64,000 nucleotides of DNA from the NCBI RefSeq assembly GCF_027587195.1, contig NZ_JAPDDP010000030.1, forward strand, positions 1-64,000, read 5' to 3'. The position numbers and the translations under genes were made by a program. Origin of the DNA: Solirubrobacter phytolaccae. Its GTDB lineage: Bacteria; Actinomycetota; Thermoleophilia; Solirubrobacterales; Solirubrobacteraceae. The notes below the pieces were generated by a model. It had not been told where the DNA came from and ran no database searches. It saw only the letters and a list, made by a program, of their open reading frames with translations. Shown here piece by piece: positions 33,999 to 41,696 of the stretch (position 1 is its first letter; each line of letters opens with the position of its first letter).

Positions 33999-34478
33999 AT
34001 GCACCCCGCCGCCGGACGCATCCTCACCGAGCTCCAGCGCGCGCTGACCGCGCCGGAGCCGCTCGAAGCCCTCGCCGCGCTCACGCAGCTGCGCGGCGCG
34101 CTCGACGCCTACGAGCACGAGCAGGTGCGCCGCGCGCTCCGGCAGGGCGAGAGCTTCGCCGCGATCGCCCGCGAGGTCGGCATCTCCCGCCAGGCGGCGC
34201 ATCGTCGCTACCGCGGGCTCACCACCGCCGAGCCCGTCTACACGCCGCGGATGCTGCGCGTGCTCCAGCTGGCGCGAGGCGAGGCCGCGCGGATGCACGC
34301 GGAGTTCGTCGAGGTCGAGCACGTGGCCCGGGTCCTCGCCGGACGGGCGCGACCGCTCAGCGCCGGCATCGGGCCGACCCGCGTCGGTCCGGAGCTGCGC
34401 GCGCTGCTACGCGAACTGGAACGACCGATCGAGGTCGAAGACCTACGACGTGCCATTCACGCCGCCGCGGCGGCGTGA
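33999..34478 (+). CDS. Helix-turn-helix protein with Clp-N-like repeat
   Basis: A 159-residue protein. A central helix-turn-helix GESFAAIAREVGISRQAAHR (about 49-68) resembles a sigma-like HTH. The following region YTPRMLRVLQLARGEAARM then VEVEHVARVLAG resembles the N-terminal Clp repeat (ClpC/ClpB substrate or adaptor domain). There is no ATPase domain. It may be a transcription factor that borrowed a Clp-type recognition domain. The ATG at 33999 is used; an upstream GTG is possible. It is divergent from the aldo/keto reductase. Confidence 0.65.
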   Translation: MHPAAGRILTELQRALTAPEPLEALAALTQLRGALDAYEHEQVRRALRQGESFAAIAREVGISRQAAHRRYRGLTTAEPVYTPRMLRVLQLARGEAARMHAEFVEVEHVARVLAGRARPLSAGIGPTRVGPELRALLRELERPIEVEDLRRAIHAAAAA

Positions 34479-34739
34479 CCCGTCTCTCGCTAGCCGCGAC
34501 CGGGGCAGGCGAGCAAGGACATCGCGACCAGCTCACGCTGTGTGAGCGGACGACGCTGCTCGTCTTCCGGCTTGACCGGCGATGCGACTTCGCGCACCTG
34601 CGGGACGTTGTACTGATGAGGCGAGGTGGACAGCCCTGCGTTCATATTGCGGCGAAGTTAGCCGCACTCCTGCTGCTGGTCAAGCGAAAGTTGGTCACCT
34701 TGCGTACGACAAACGTCCAAAAGGGGTGTGCTTAACGCC
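34479..34739. other. Intergenic region upstream of the dapB-like gene
   Basis: The 261 bases have no convincing gene. The G+C is lower than average in 34600-34730, as expected for a promoter region. I could not identify a confident -35/-10 pair or a structured RNA. Confidence 0.4.
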
Positions 34740-35498
34740 ATGTCCATAAGAGTGCTCATCGCGGGAGCGACCGGATGGACGGGCGGGCCGCTCGTCGAGG
34801 CGGTCGTGGCGGCGGACGATCTGGAGCTGGCCGGCGGTGTCGCGCGGAGCGGCGGCGCGACGTTCCGCTCGGTTGACGAGGCGCTCGCCGCGGGTGGCGC
34901 GGACGTCTTCGTCGACTACACGAGTGCTGCCGTTGTGCGGGGAAATGTCGATGCGGCGCTGGCCGCGGGGCTCCACGTCGTGGTCGGCTCGTCGGGGCTG
35001 ACCGAGGACGACTTCGCCGAGCTCGATGCCGCCGCGCGGGCGGCGGGCCGGGGCGTGATCGCGGCCGGCAACTTCTCCGTGCTGGCCGCGACGTTGTTGC
35101 ACGCGGCAACACTCGCCGCCCAGCACGTCGAGCATTGGGAGGTGCTCGACTACGGGTCCTTCAGCAAGCCCGACGTACCGAGCGGTACGTCCCGTGAGCT
35201 GGCCGAGCGGCTCGCCGGGGTGCGCGCGCCGCAGCCCGCCGCGCACGACCACGACGTGATCGGGCCGCCCGAGGCGCGAGGCGCCGACGTCGCCGGCACA
35301 CGGGTGCATTCGCTGCGGCTGCCGAGCTACGCGCTCTCGACCGAGGTCGTGCTGGCCACGCCCGACGAGCGCCTGCACATCCGCCACGAGGCGGGCGCGT
35401 CCGCGGCGCCCTACATCGCCGGGACGCTACTCGCGATCCGGCGCGTGCCGGAGGTCACGGGCGTCATTCGGGGTCTGGATCGCCTGCTGTTCGGCTGA
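34740..35498 (+). CDS. dapB: DapB-like dihydrodipicolinate reductase homologue
   Basis: A 252-residue Rossmann-fold protein. GATGWTGGPLVEAV at the N-terminus is a variant nucleotide-binding motif, where canonical DapB has a GRMG-type turn. VDYTSAAVVRGNVDAAL near residue 60 and GNFSVLAATLLHAA near residue 112 are DapB-like. KPDVPSGTSRELAERL near residue 145 is the substrate loop. The usual His-His before the Lys is replaced by DYGSFS. It may catalyse the lysine-pathway reduction or a related one. The ATG at 34740 is about 13 bases after AAGGGG; a GTG at 34728 is an alternative. No other lysine gene adjoins it. Confidence 0.72.
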   Translation: MSIRVLIAGATGWTGGPLVEAVVAADDLELAGGVARSGGATFRSVDEALAAGGADVFVDYTSAAVVRGNVDAALAAGLHVVVGSSGLTEDDFAELDAAARAAGRGVIAAGNFSVLAATLLHAATLAAQHVEHWEVLDYGSFSKPDVPSGTSRELAERLAGVRAPQPAAHDHDVIGPPEARGADVAGTRVHSLRLPSYALSTEVVLATPDERLHIRHEAGASAAPYIAGTLLAIRRVPEVTGVIRGLDRLLFG

Positions 35499-36024
35499 CT
35501 TCGAGCGAGTCCTCGAGCGCTCGCGCGACCTGCTCGCGCGAGCGTGCCTTGACCGCGCCGGCGATCGCGGCGCGCCAGCTGTCCTCGTCCACGTCGGCGG
35601 CCGGCTCGAGCCCGAGGTCCTTCAGCACCCGCGCCTGGTCGACGTGCGGCGCGATCTCCTCCGCCCGCCGCTGGGCCGCGAGGTGCTGCGCGCGGTGCAG
35701 CGGCGTCCGGCCCTCGGCGCCCGAGAGCGAGAGCAGGTCCGCGGCGACGAGCGGGATCGCACGCCGAGCGCACTTCTCCCATGGCGTCGCGTCGGCCGCG
35801 GAGTCGACGACGACCTGCCGCACCACCCGCCAGCCCGCATGGTGCGACTCGCACCGTGCCACCAGGAACCGCGCGAGCGCATCCGCCAACACCGGTGCCT
35901 CCGGGCTCGATCCGTAGTTGTCGAGATGCCGCAGCGCCTCCCCCACGGACCGCCCGCTCTCCACGGCACGAGCGAGCTCACGCGCGCTCTTCCGGGGTGG
36001 CCGGTGCCCGGCGATTCGCGTCAA
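35464..36024 (-). CDS. Conserved-looking protein of unknown function
   Basis: A 186-residue soluble, helical protein rich in Ala, Arg and Glu. RTPLHRAQHLAAQRRAEEIAPHV near residue 105 has an ankyrin-like feel (PLH...A), but a single motif is not enough to call it. No signal or membrane segment is present. The start appears to be TTG at 36024. Its 3' end overlaps the dapB-like gene by 35 bases. It is divergent from the glycolipid-binding gene. Third-position G+C bias supports it being coding. Confidence 0.6.
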   Translation of the reverse strand: MTRIAGHRPPRKSARELARAVESGRSVGEALRHLDNYGSSPEAPVLADALARFLVARCESHHAGWRVVRQVVVDSAADATPWEKCARRAIPLVAADLLSLSGAEGRTPLHRAQHLAAQRRAEEIAPHVDQARVLKDLGLEPAADVDEDSWRAAIAGAVKARSREQVARALEDSLEVSRTAGDPDPE

Positions 36025-36064
36025 GCGGTGATCACGTTCTGCTGCATCAACCGTTCATGGAAGC

Positions 36065-36640
36065 ATGGATGGCCTCATGTCGACGTTCGCCGATCCGCCC
36101 AGGCAGGTCGCCTGGCGCCACAAGGACCTCCGCGAAGGCTTCGAGGTCGTCTTCATCGAACCGCGCTGGACCGTCGAGGGCGCGACCACCGCGGTCGAGG
36201 ACGGCGCGGCCTTCGCCGTCCAGTACGCGATCGACCTCACTCCGGACTGGGTCACCCGCGGCGCCCGCGTGGCGTCGTTCGGGCGCGAGGTGCAGCTGCT
36301 CGCCGACGGCGACGGAAGGTGGTTGGTCGACGGGGTCGCGGTGCCGTCGTTGGACGGTGTGTTCGACGTCGACCTGGAGTCGTCCTCGTTCACCAACGCG
36401 TTCCCGGTGCACAGGTTGGCTCTGGCCGTCGGCGAGACGGCCGACGCGCCCGCGGCGTGGGTGCGCCGTGACACGCTCGCTGTGGAACGTCTGGAGCAGC
36501 GGTACACGCGGCTCCCGGATGACGCGGACGGGCGTTCGCGGTTCGACTACTGGTCGCCGGACCTATCGTGCGAGCTGCTGTACGACGAGTTCGGGCTGGT
36601 TCTGGACTACCCGGGAATCGCAGAGCGCGCGGCGGTCTGA
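36065..36640 (+). CDS. Putative glycolipid-binding protein
   Basis: A 191-residue soluble beta-rich protein. It fits the putative glycolipid-binding family (formerly DUF1089): EGFEVVFIEPRWTVEG near residue 24, FPVHRLAL near residue 113, and the C-terminal RFDYWSPDLSCELLYDEFG and LVLDYPGIAERA. Its structure resembles lipoprotein-localisation folds; its role in cells is unclear. ATG 36065 is used; ATG 36077 is a good alternative. The gene stops 2 bases before the large palindrome at 36643. Confidence 0.78.
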   Translation: MDGLMSTFADPPRQVAWRHKDLREGFEVVFIEPRWTVEGATTAVEDGAAFAVQYAIDLTPDWVTRGARVASFGREVQLLADGDGRWLVDGVAVPSLDGVFDVDLESSSFTNAFPVHRLALAVGETADAPAAWVRRDTLAVERLEQRYTRLPDDADGRSRFDYWSPDLSCELLYDEFGLVLDYPGIAERAAV

Positions 36641-36642
36641 AA

Positions 36643-37094
36643 AACGGCCATCGAGGGGGAAGGGAGCTGGAGCGCCGCCCGCGCCGGCTTCGGTGGGCGT
36701 CCGCTCGGGCTCCGCGCGGTGTTCCCTCGTGCCCGGGTGCCGGGATACCGTCAAGTTACGGGCACCGGAGAATCCGAGGAGCGTTCGTGGTCACATTGAT
36801 CCGCTACACGTCCGGTCGACCAAGGCCGCGCACGACCGCGCTTCGAACAAAGGGGGTGCCGCAATCTACTTCCGCCAGGTGGAAGTAGATTGCGGCACCC
36901 CCCTCCCCGCGCCCGTTCATCGACCGGAAATCGATCACGCCGAGCCCAGGAGCGACGGACGAGGGACGATCTTCGATGACCGTAACTTGACGGTAGGCCT
37001 GCACGCCAACCCGACCATGCCGCGCGGAGCCCGAGCGGGCGCCAACCGGAGCCGCGCGAGTGAAACGCAGCTCCCTTCCCCCTCGATGGCCGTT
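36643..37094. repeat. 452-bp imperfect palindrome: two inverted copies of a ~220-bp repeat
   Basis: Left copy 36643-36873 and right copy 36881-37094 are inverted relatives sharing blocks of perfect identity: 36643-36669 with 37068-37094 (27 bp); 36702-36719 with 37020-37037 (18 bp); 36746-36761 with 36980-36995 (16 bp, containing AACTTGACGG); 36812-36819 with 36920-36927 (8 bp); and the central 36852-36873 with 36881-36902 (22 bp). Intervening segments differ in sequence and length by amounts that are not multiples of 3, so a shared protein is unlikely. It fills the whole gap between two convergent genes. It could be a pair of related 3'-end elements, a bidirectional terminator or a mobile palindrome. 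Confidence 0.85.
36852..36902. terminator. Perfect 22-bp hairpin at the centre of the palindrome
   Basis: Arms 36852-36873 and 36881-36902 pair without mismatch around a 7-base loop that could add two more pairs. The outer ends are GGGGG/CCCCC. Placed between convergent genes, it is symmetrical and would form in RNA from either strand, so it fits a bidirectional terminator. No T-run is present. Confidence 0.6.
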
Positions 37095-37102
37095 GTTCGT
37101 CC

Positions 37103-38125
37103 CTAAGCCACTCGGCGTCGCACCCAGAAGAACGTCAGGCCCAGCAACGCACCCGAGACCAGCACGAACCCGATCGTCTCCACCGCCTGCAGCGTCCAGT
37201 AGCGACCCGCCGGCTGGTACACGACCCGCTGCCGGTACCCGAGATCGGCGAAGCGCTTGAAGCACGCCGGGTCGGCGAGCGGCGCCATCCGCTCCGGGTC
37301 CGGCTGCACGCACGAGGCCAGCCACGACGGGTACTCACCGACCGCGTTCCCATCCTTGTCGACCGTCTCGTTGGCGATCATCCAGGCGCCCGGCTGGGCG
37401 CTCTGCACGCGGACCTCCTTCACGACGCCGCCGGCCTCGGGCGGGCCGTCGAGGAGGAAGCCGCCGAGGTTCTCACCCGTGACGGTCATGGTCTCGGTCA
37501 CCGGGCTCAAGTGCGCGCGGATCAGCGGCGGCACGGTCAGCTGGACGGCGGCGAACACGGCCGCGGTGATCGCCATCGCGGGCACGGTGCGGCGCAGGAC
37601 GGTGCCGAGGAGCACGCCCAGCGTGAACGCGAACGCCGCGTACCCGGCGGGCACGATCCCTCTTGAGGCGTACAGCACCGGAGACATGCGCGGCTGGCCG
37701 GCGATGCCCTGGCCGTCGGCGCCGGCGATGAGCGCGTCGTCGATCACGTGCGTCCACCAGGTGAGGACGAGGCCGAGCGCGACGGTCGCGGCCATCGCGG
37801 CGCCGCCGATCAGGAGCACCTTGGTCAGCAGCCAGCGGGTGCGGGTCACGCTCTGGTTCCAGACGAGCCGGTGGGTGCCGGCCTCGAGCTCGCGCGCGAC
37901 GAGCGGGGCGCCCCAGAACATGCCGATGACCGCGGGCAGCAGGAGCATCGCGATCGTCACGAACGTGTAGGCGTTCACGCGCGTCTTGTCGGCCATCAGC
38001 AGCTCGACGGCCTGCTGACCGGCGGCGGGCGCGCCGACCACGAGCAGCAGGAGCGCGAGCAGCGCGGCGGCCGCGCCGACGACCGCCGCCGGGAACCGGA
38101 ACTGGCGCCAGGTGAGCCAGATCAT
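37103..38125 (-). CDS. ABC transporter permease
   Basis: A 340-residue membrane protein with about six helices: one at the N-terminus (about 12-35), a cluster at 60-230, and one at the C-terminus (about 308-330). A long external loop lies between about 235 and 300 and contains Cys residues. The N-terminal MIWLTWRQFRFP is typical of permeases paired with YtrA-regulated ATPases. The substrate is unknown. A Shine-Dalgarno GGAGGTGG precedes the ATG, which overlaps the ATPase stop (ATGA). The stop is 8 bases from the palindrome edge. Confidence 0.85.
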   Translation of the reverse strand: MIWLTWRQFRFPAAVVGAAAALLALLLLVVGAPAAGQQAVELLMADKTRVNAYTFVTIAMLLLPAVIGMFWGAPLVARELEAGTHRLVWNQSVTRTRWLLTKVLLIGGAAMAATVALGLVLTWWTHVIDDALIAGADGQGIAGQPRMSPVLYASRGIVPAGYAAFAFTLGVLLGTVLRRTVPAMAITAAVFAAVQLTVPPLIRAHLSPVTETMTVTGENLGGFLLDGPPEAGGVVKEVRVQSAQPGAWMIANETVDKDGNAVGEYPSWLASCVQPDPERMAPLADPACFKRFADLGYRQRVVYQPAGRYWTLQAVETIGFVLVSGALLGLTFFWVRRRVA

Positions 38126-39000
38126 CGGGCCACCTCCAGGGCGCGCGGGGCGGGTTCGGTGCGACGTTCCATGTAGGCCAGGACGATGTCCTCCAGGCTC
38201 AGCTGCCCGACGGTCCAGCTCGGATCGGCGATCGGGCCGCTGTACCGCACGACGTAGGTCGACTGCACGTCGGTGTGGCGGGCGGTGACGAGCTCGCCCG
38301 GGTGCCCGGCGTCGCGCGGACCGGACAGCCGCACGTGCGAGCTCACGATGTCCTCGAGGTCGCCCGCGAGGCGCACGCGCGAGTCCACGAGCACGACCAG
38401 GTAGTCGCACGTGCGCTCGAGGTCCGACACGAGGTGCGAGGACAGGATCACGCTCAGCTCGTGCTCGGCGACCGCCTCCATCAGGTCCTGCAGGAACTCG
38501 CGGCGGGCGAGCGGGTCCAGCGACGCGACCGGCTCGTCCAGGATCAGCAGCTCCGGCCGCTTCGCGACGCCGAGGGTGAGCGCGAGCTGCGCGCGCTGGC
38601 CGCCGGAGAGCTTGCGGGCCTTCTGGTCGAGCGACAGGCCGAGCCGCGCCACGCGGCGCTCCGCGAGCTCCGTGTCCCACGCCGGGTTCAGCCGCGCGCC
38701 GAGCTCCAGGTGCTCGCCGACCGTGAGGTGCGCGTACGTCGGCGTGTCCTGCGCGACGTAGCCGACCTTCGCCAGCTGTGCGGGCGAGGACGCGGGCTCG
38801 CCGCCGAGGACCGAGATCGTGCCGGTCGTCGGCGCGAGCATGCCGACCGCGAGGTTGAGCAACGTGCTCTTGCCCGCCCCGTTCGGGCCGACCAGCCCGA
38901 CGACGCGGCCCGCCGGCACCTCCAGCGTGCAGTCCTCGAGCGCGAACCGCTTGCCGTAGCGCTTGCCCAGCCCATCCGCCCGCAACGCGACCGTGCTCAT
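38122..39000 (-). CDS. ABC transporter ATP-binding protein
   Basis: A 292-residue ATPase. Walker A is GPNGAGKST near residue 38, the signature LSGGQRAQLAL near residue 131, Walker B LLILDEPVASLDP near residue 153 and the switch His in ILSSHLVSDLE near residue 185. The C-terminal ~80 residues are a non-conserved extension typical of bacitracin/lantibiotic-type exporters. It is encoded between a GntR repressor and the permease with 4-base overlaps on both sides, so the three form one operon. Confidence 0.92.
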   Translation of the reverse strand: MSTVALRADGLGKRYGKRFALEDCTLEVPAGRVVGLVGPNGAGKSTLLNLAVGMLAPTTGTISVLGGEPASSPAQLAKVGYVAQDTPTYAHLTVGEHLELGARLNPAWDTELAERRVARLGLSLDQKARKLSGGQRAQLALTLGVAKRPELLILDEPVASLDPLARREFLQDLMEAVAEHELSVILSSHLVSDLERTCDYLVVLVDSRVRLAGDLEDIVSSHVRLSGPRDAGHPGELVTARHTDVQSTYVVRYSGPIADPSWTVGQLSLEDIVLAYMERRTEPAPRALEVAR

Positions 39001-39386
39001 GCCACGCTCCTCATCTCCGTACGAAAGGTGTCCTGGAAGAGCGCCTCGATGCTCTCCTCGTCGAGGCCGGCGCCGCGGGCCTTGCCGAGCCAGCGGCGCA
39101 GATCGGCGCGCAACGGCCCGTGGGCGGCGAGCGTCGTGTCGGCGAGCGTGCGCGTGACGAACGTGCCGACCCCCGGCCGCGCCGCCACGAGCCCTTCGTG
39201 CTCGAGCTCGCGATAGGCCTTCAGGACCGTGTTCGGGTTGATGGCGAGCGCGGCCACGACGTCCTTGACCGTCGGGAGCTGCTCCCCCTCGTTCAGCAGG
39301 CCCAGGCGCAACGCGTGCCGGACCTGCCGGACGATCTGCTGGTACGGCGAAAGCCCGGAGCCGCCGTCGAGGTGGAACTCAATCAT
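38997..39386 (-). CDS. GntR-family repressor, YtrA subfamily
   Basis: A 129-residue regulator with a winged helix: SPYQQIVRQVRHALRLGLL near residue 13, LPTVKDVVAALAINPNTVLKAYRELEHEG near residue 37, and GTFVTR. The short C-terminal helical tail (about 50 residues) is the YtrA type, which dimerises but has no large effector domain. These proteins commonly repress adjacent ABC exporters that respond to cell-envelope stress. A perfect palindrome covers its own start codon, indicating autoregulation of the whole operon. Confidence 0.92.
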   Translation of the reverse strand: MIEFHLDGGSGLSPYQQIVRQVRHALRLGLLNEGEQLPTVKDVVAALAINPNTVLKAYRELEHEGLVAARPGVGTFVTRTLADTTLAAHGPLRADLRRWLGKARGAGLDEESIEALFQDTFRTEMRSVA

Positions 39387-39408
39387 TGTGCTAGCAAGCT
39401 AGCACAAT
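39385..39408 (-). promoter_or_regulatory. GntR/YtrA operator palindrome on the start codon
   Basis: TTGTGCTAGC and GCTAGCACAA (39386-39395 and 39398-39407) are perfect inverted arms around AA, with one further flanking A/T pair. The right end on the minus strand contains the ATG of gntR (39384-39386). TAGCTT inside the palindrome could be a -10, in which case the transcript would be nearly leaderless and repressor binding would block it directly. Confidence 0.8.
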
Positions 39409-39474
39409 AGTTCGCTGTCTTGACGCGCGTGAAATGCTCGCGGCAACGAGGTTCCACGCCTGGAGGGGGTCGGG

Positions 39475-41331
39475 ATGAGTCGGGGGTTGGTGGCTTTGGC
39501 TAGACGCCAGAGCGGTTGGGTCGTCGCGGCGGCGTCGCTCGCGGCGGTCGGCGGCATGTGGATCGCGGGGTACGGCGCCGAAGGTGCACCGCCGCCCGCA
39601 AAGGTCGCGGCGGTCGCGTCCGCGCCGCCCGGGCCGTGCCTACAAGGCTCGGGTGACCTGGGCGAGACCTACTACCCGGGGATCGGGAACAGCGGCTACG
39701 ACGTCAGCCACTACGACCTGAACCTCAAGTACGACCCGGCCACCAAGTGGCTGGACGGCAAGGCGACGATCACCGCCTCCGCGACGCAGCACCTGTGCCG
39801 CTTCAACCTCGACCTGCGCGGGCTGAAGGTGAACTCGGTCAAGGTCGACGGCGTCAGCGCGACGTTCGTGCGCGACGGCCGTGAGCTGATCATCACGCCG
39901 GCCACGCCGCTGCTGCCCTCGACGGGCTTCGCGGTCGAGGTGCTCTACGAGGGCGAGCCCGGCCCCGCGCCGCGCGACCCCGACGGCTTCCTCGACGGCT
40001 GGAACTACACCGAGCACGGCGCGTACACGTCGACGCCGCCGCAGGGCGCCGACACCTGGTACCCGAACAACAACACGACCACCGACAAGGCCGCGTTCAC
40101 CTTCACGGTGACCGTCCCGGCCGACCGCCAGGTGATGTCCAACGGCATCCTGATCTCCAACACGATCAACGAGGCCGCGGGCACGTCGACCTGGGTCTGG
40201 GACGCGCCCGACCCGATGGTCACCTACCTCGCGACGCTCCAGATCGGCAAGTACACGATCCAGAAGTACACGACGCCGTCCGGGCTGCCGATCATCAACG
40301 GCATCCGCCCGGACCAGCTGACCGCGCAGGCGCAGCAGCGGCTGGACACGATCCCGGCGATCCTGGACTTCTTCGGCTCCAAGTTCGGCCCGTACCCGTT
40401 CTCGGCCTCCGGCGCGATCGTCGACCTCGTCAACGCCGGCTACCAGATGGAGCAGCAGACGCGGCCGATCTTCACCAGCGCGAACGGCCTCTCCGCGCTC
40501 GCCCACGAGCTCGCCCACCAGTGGTTCGGCGACAGCGTGGCCTGGCGCCGTGCGCGTGACGTCTGGTTGAGCGAGGGCTTCGCGACGTTCGCCGCCTGGA
40601 TGTGGACCGAGAACACCGGCGGCATCACCGCGCGCCAGGCGTTCCTGAACGCCTGGAACCGCGCCTCGCTCTCGTGGGCGAACACGGTCGTCGACCCGGG
40701 CGTCGTCAACCAGTACCAGAACGCCACGGTCTACACCCGCGGCGGCATGACCCTGCAGGCGCTGCGGATGAAGATCGGCGACGACGCGTTCTTCCGCACC
40801 CTGCGCGCCTACCACGAGACCTACAAGGGCTCGACAGCCGAGACGCAGGACTTCATCGCGGTCGCCCAGCGCGAGTCCGGCCAGGACCTGCGCGACTTCT
40901 TCAAGGTCTGGCTCTACCAGCCGGGCAAGCCGAGCGAGGCCTACTGCTCCTGCCTCACCCCGCCCGCGACGCCGGGCAACGTGAGCGGCACGGTCCCCGC
41001 GACGCTGTCGCTCACGCTCGACGGGCCGGCGTCGTTCGCGCCGTTCACGCCCGGCGTGGAGAAGGACTACACCGCGACCACGAAGGCGACCGTGACCTCG
41101 AGCGCCGCCGACGCGACGCTGTCGGTCTCCGAGCCCGGCTTCATGACCAACGGCCCGTTCTCGCTGGCGGAGCCGCTGCGGATCGAGCTCTCCAAGTCGG
41201 CCTGGACCGGACCGGTCTCCAACGACGAGGTGACCGTCACGGCCAAGCAGCTCGTGAAGGCCAAGGACCCGTTGCGGACCGGCAGCTACTCCAAGACGGT
41301 GACGTTCACGCTGAGCACCACGTCGCCCTAG
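39475..41331 (+). CDS. Secreted M1-family zinc aminopeptidase with C-terminal module
   Basis: A 618-residue exported protein. A signal or anchor helix is at about 16-33. An N-terminal beta domain (50-230) precedes the catalytic domain with HELAHQWFG (His344, Glu345, His348) and WLSEGF (Glu367), the M1 zinc site. The exopeptidase loop reads YQMEQQTRP, as in actinobacterial relatives, rather than GAMEN. Residues about 505-618 form a separate beta-rich module, GTVPATLSLTL to DPLRTGSYSKTVTFTLST, also found at the end of the ThuA protein (56916-61178). A GGAGG Shine-Dalgarno lies 8 bases before the ATG. Confidence 0.9.
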   Translation: MSRGLVALARRQSGWVVAAASLAAVGGMWIAGYGAEGAPPPAKVAAVASAPPGPCLQGSGDLGETYYPGIGNSGYDVSHYDLNLKYDPATKWLDGKATITASATQHLCRFNLDLRGLKVNSVKVDGVSATFVRDGRELIITPATPLLPSTGFAVEVLYEGEPGPAPRDPDGFLDGWNYTEHGAYTSTPPQGADTWYPNNNTTTDKAAFTFTVTVPADRQVMSNGILISNTINEAAGTSTWVWDAPDPMVTYLATLQIGKYTIQKYTTPSGLPIINGIRPDQLTAQAQQRLDTIPAILDFFGSKFGPYPFSASGAIVDLVNAGYQMEQQTRPIFTSANGLSALAHELAHQWFGDSVAWRRARDVWLSEGFATFAAWMWTENTGGITARQAFLNAWNRASLSWANTVVDPGVVNQYQNATVYTRGGMTLQALRMKIGDDAFFRTLRAYHETYKGSTAETQDFIAVAQRESGQDLRDFFKVWLYQPGKPSEAYCSCLTPPATPGNVSGTVPATLSLTLDGPASFAPFTPGVEKDYTATTKATVTSSAADATLSVSEPGFMTNGPFSLAEPLRIELSKSAWTGPVSNDEVTVTAKQLVKAKDPLRTGSYSKTVTFTLSTTSP

Positions 41332-41696
41332 CCGCTGACGGTGCGGCCGGCCACGCCTGGCGTGGCCGGTCGCCGCGGGCGCTCGCGGTACTTGCTGATC
41401 CCGATCCCTACGGCGAGCGGGATCGCGAACAGCAGCGAGAACACCAGGCTGAGGATGCCGTAGAAGAGCGGGTCGGCCTCGCCACTGGTGTCGTCGGACA
41501 CCGCGCCGGTGATGAGCCAGAAGACGCCGAGCCCGACCGGCGCGGCCAGCGCCCACCAGCGCCCGATCAGCGCACCCGCGAGGATCGAGACGGCCACGGC
41601 CGCGACCCACGCGACGGCGGAGGTGCTCGCGAGCAGGATCGCGAACACGGCGACGACCCAGGCGATCACTCCGACGATCCGCAGCAGCGTGCTCAT
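41328..41696 (-). CDS. Small membrane protein (paralogue A)
   Basis: A 122-residue protein with about four membrane helices. WVVAVFAILLASTSAVAWVAA is the first pair, then AGALIGRWWALAAPVGLGVF, and a last helix before a basic tail (SKYRERPRRP). I recognise no family. It shares length, topology and the motif ALIxRWWALxAPxG with the next gene, so the two are tandem paralogues. Start and stop overlap by ATGA with the neighbour. It is convergent with the M1 gene (4-base overlap). Confidence 0.7.
   Translation of the reverse strand: MSTLLRIVGVIAWVVAVFAILLASTSAVAWVAAVAVSILAGALIGRWWALAAPVGLGVFWLITGAVSDDTSGEADPLFYGILSLVFSLLFAIPLAVGIGISKYRERPRRPATPGVAGRTVSG

Noticed and set aside
35781-37325. Protein-coding frames through the palindrome (both strands), sharing GGAAIYF and EVDCGTP-like words
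   Set aside because: The similarity follows from the inverted DNA repeat. Block spacings differ by numbers not divisible by 3, so the frames are not kept, and third-position composition is not gene-like.
39640-41610. 656-codon minus-strand frame opposite the M1 peptidase
   Set aside because: Antisense shadow; the plus strand has the zinc-binding motif and a signal sequence.
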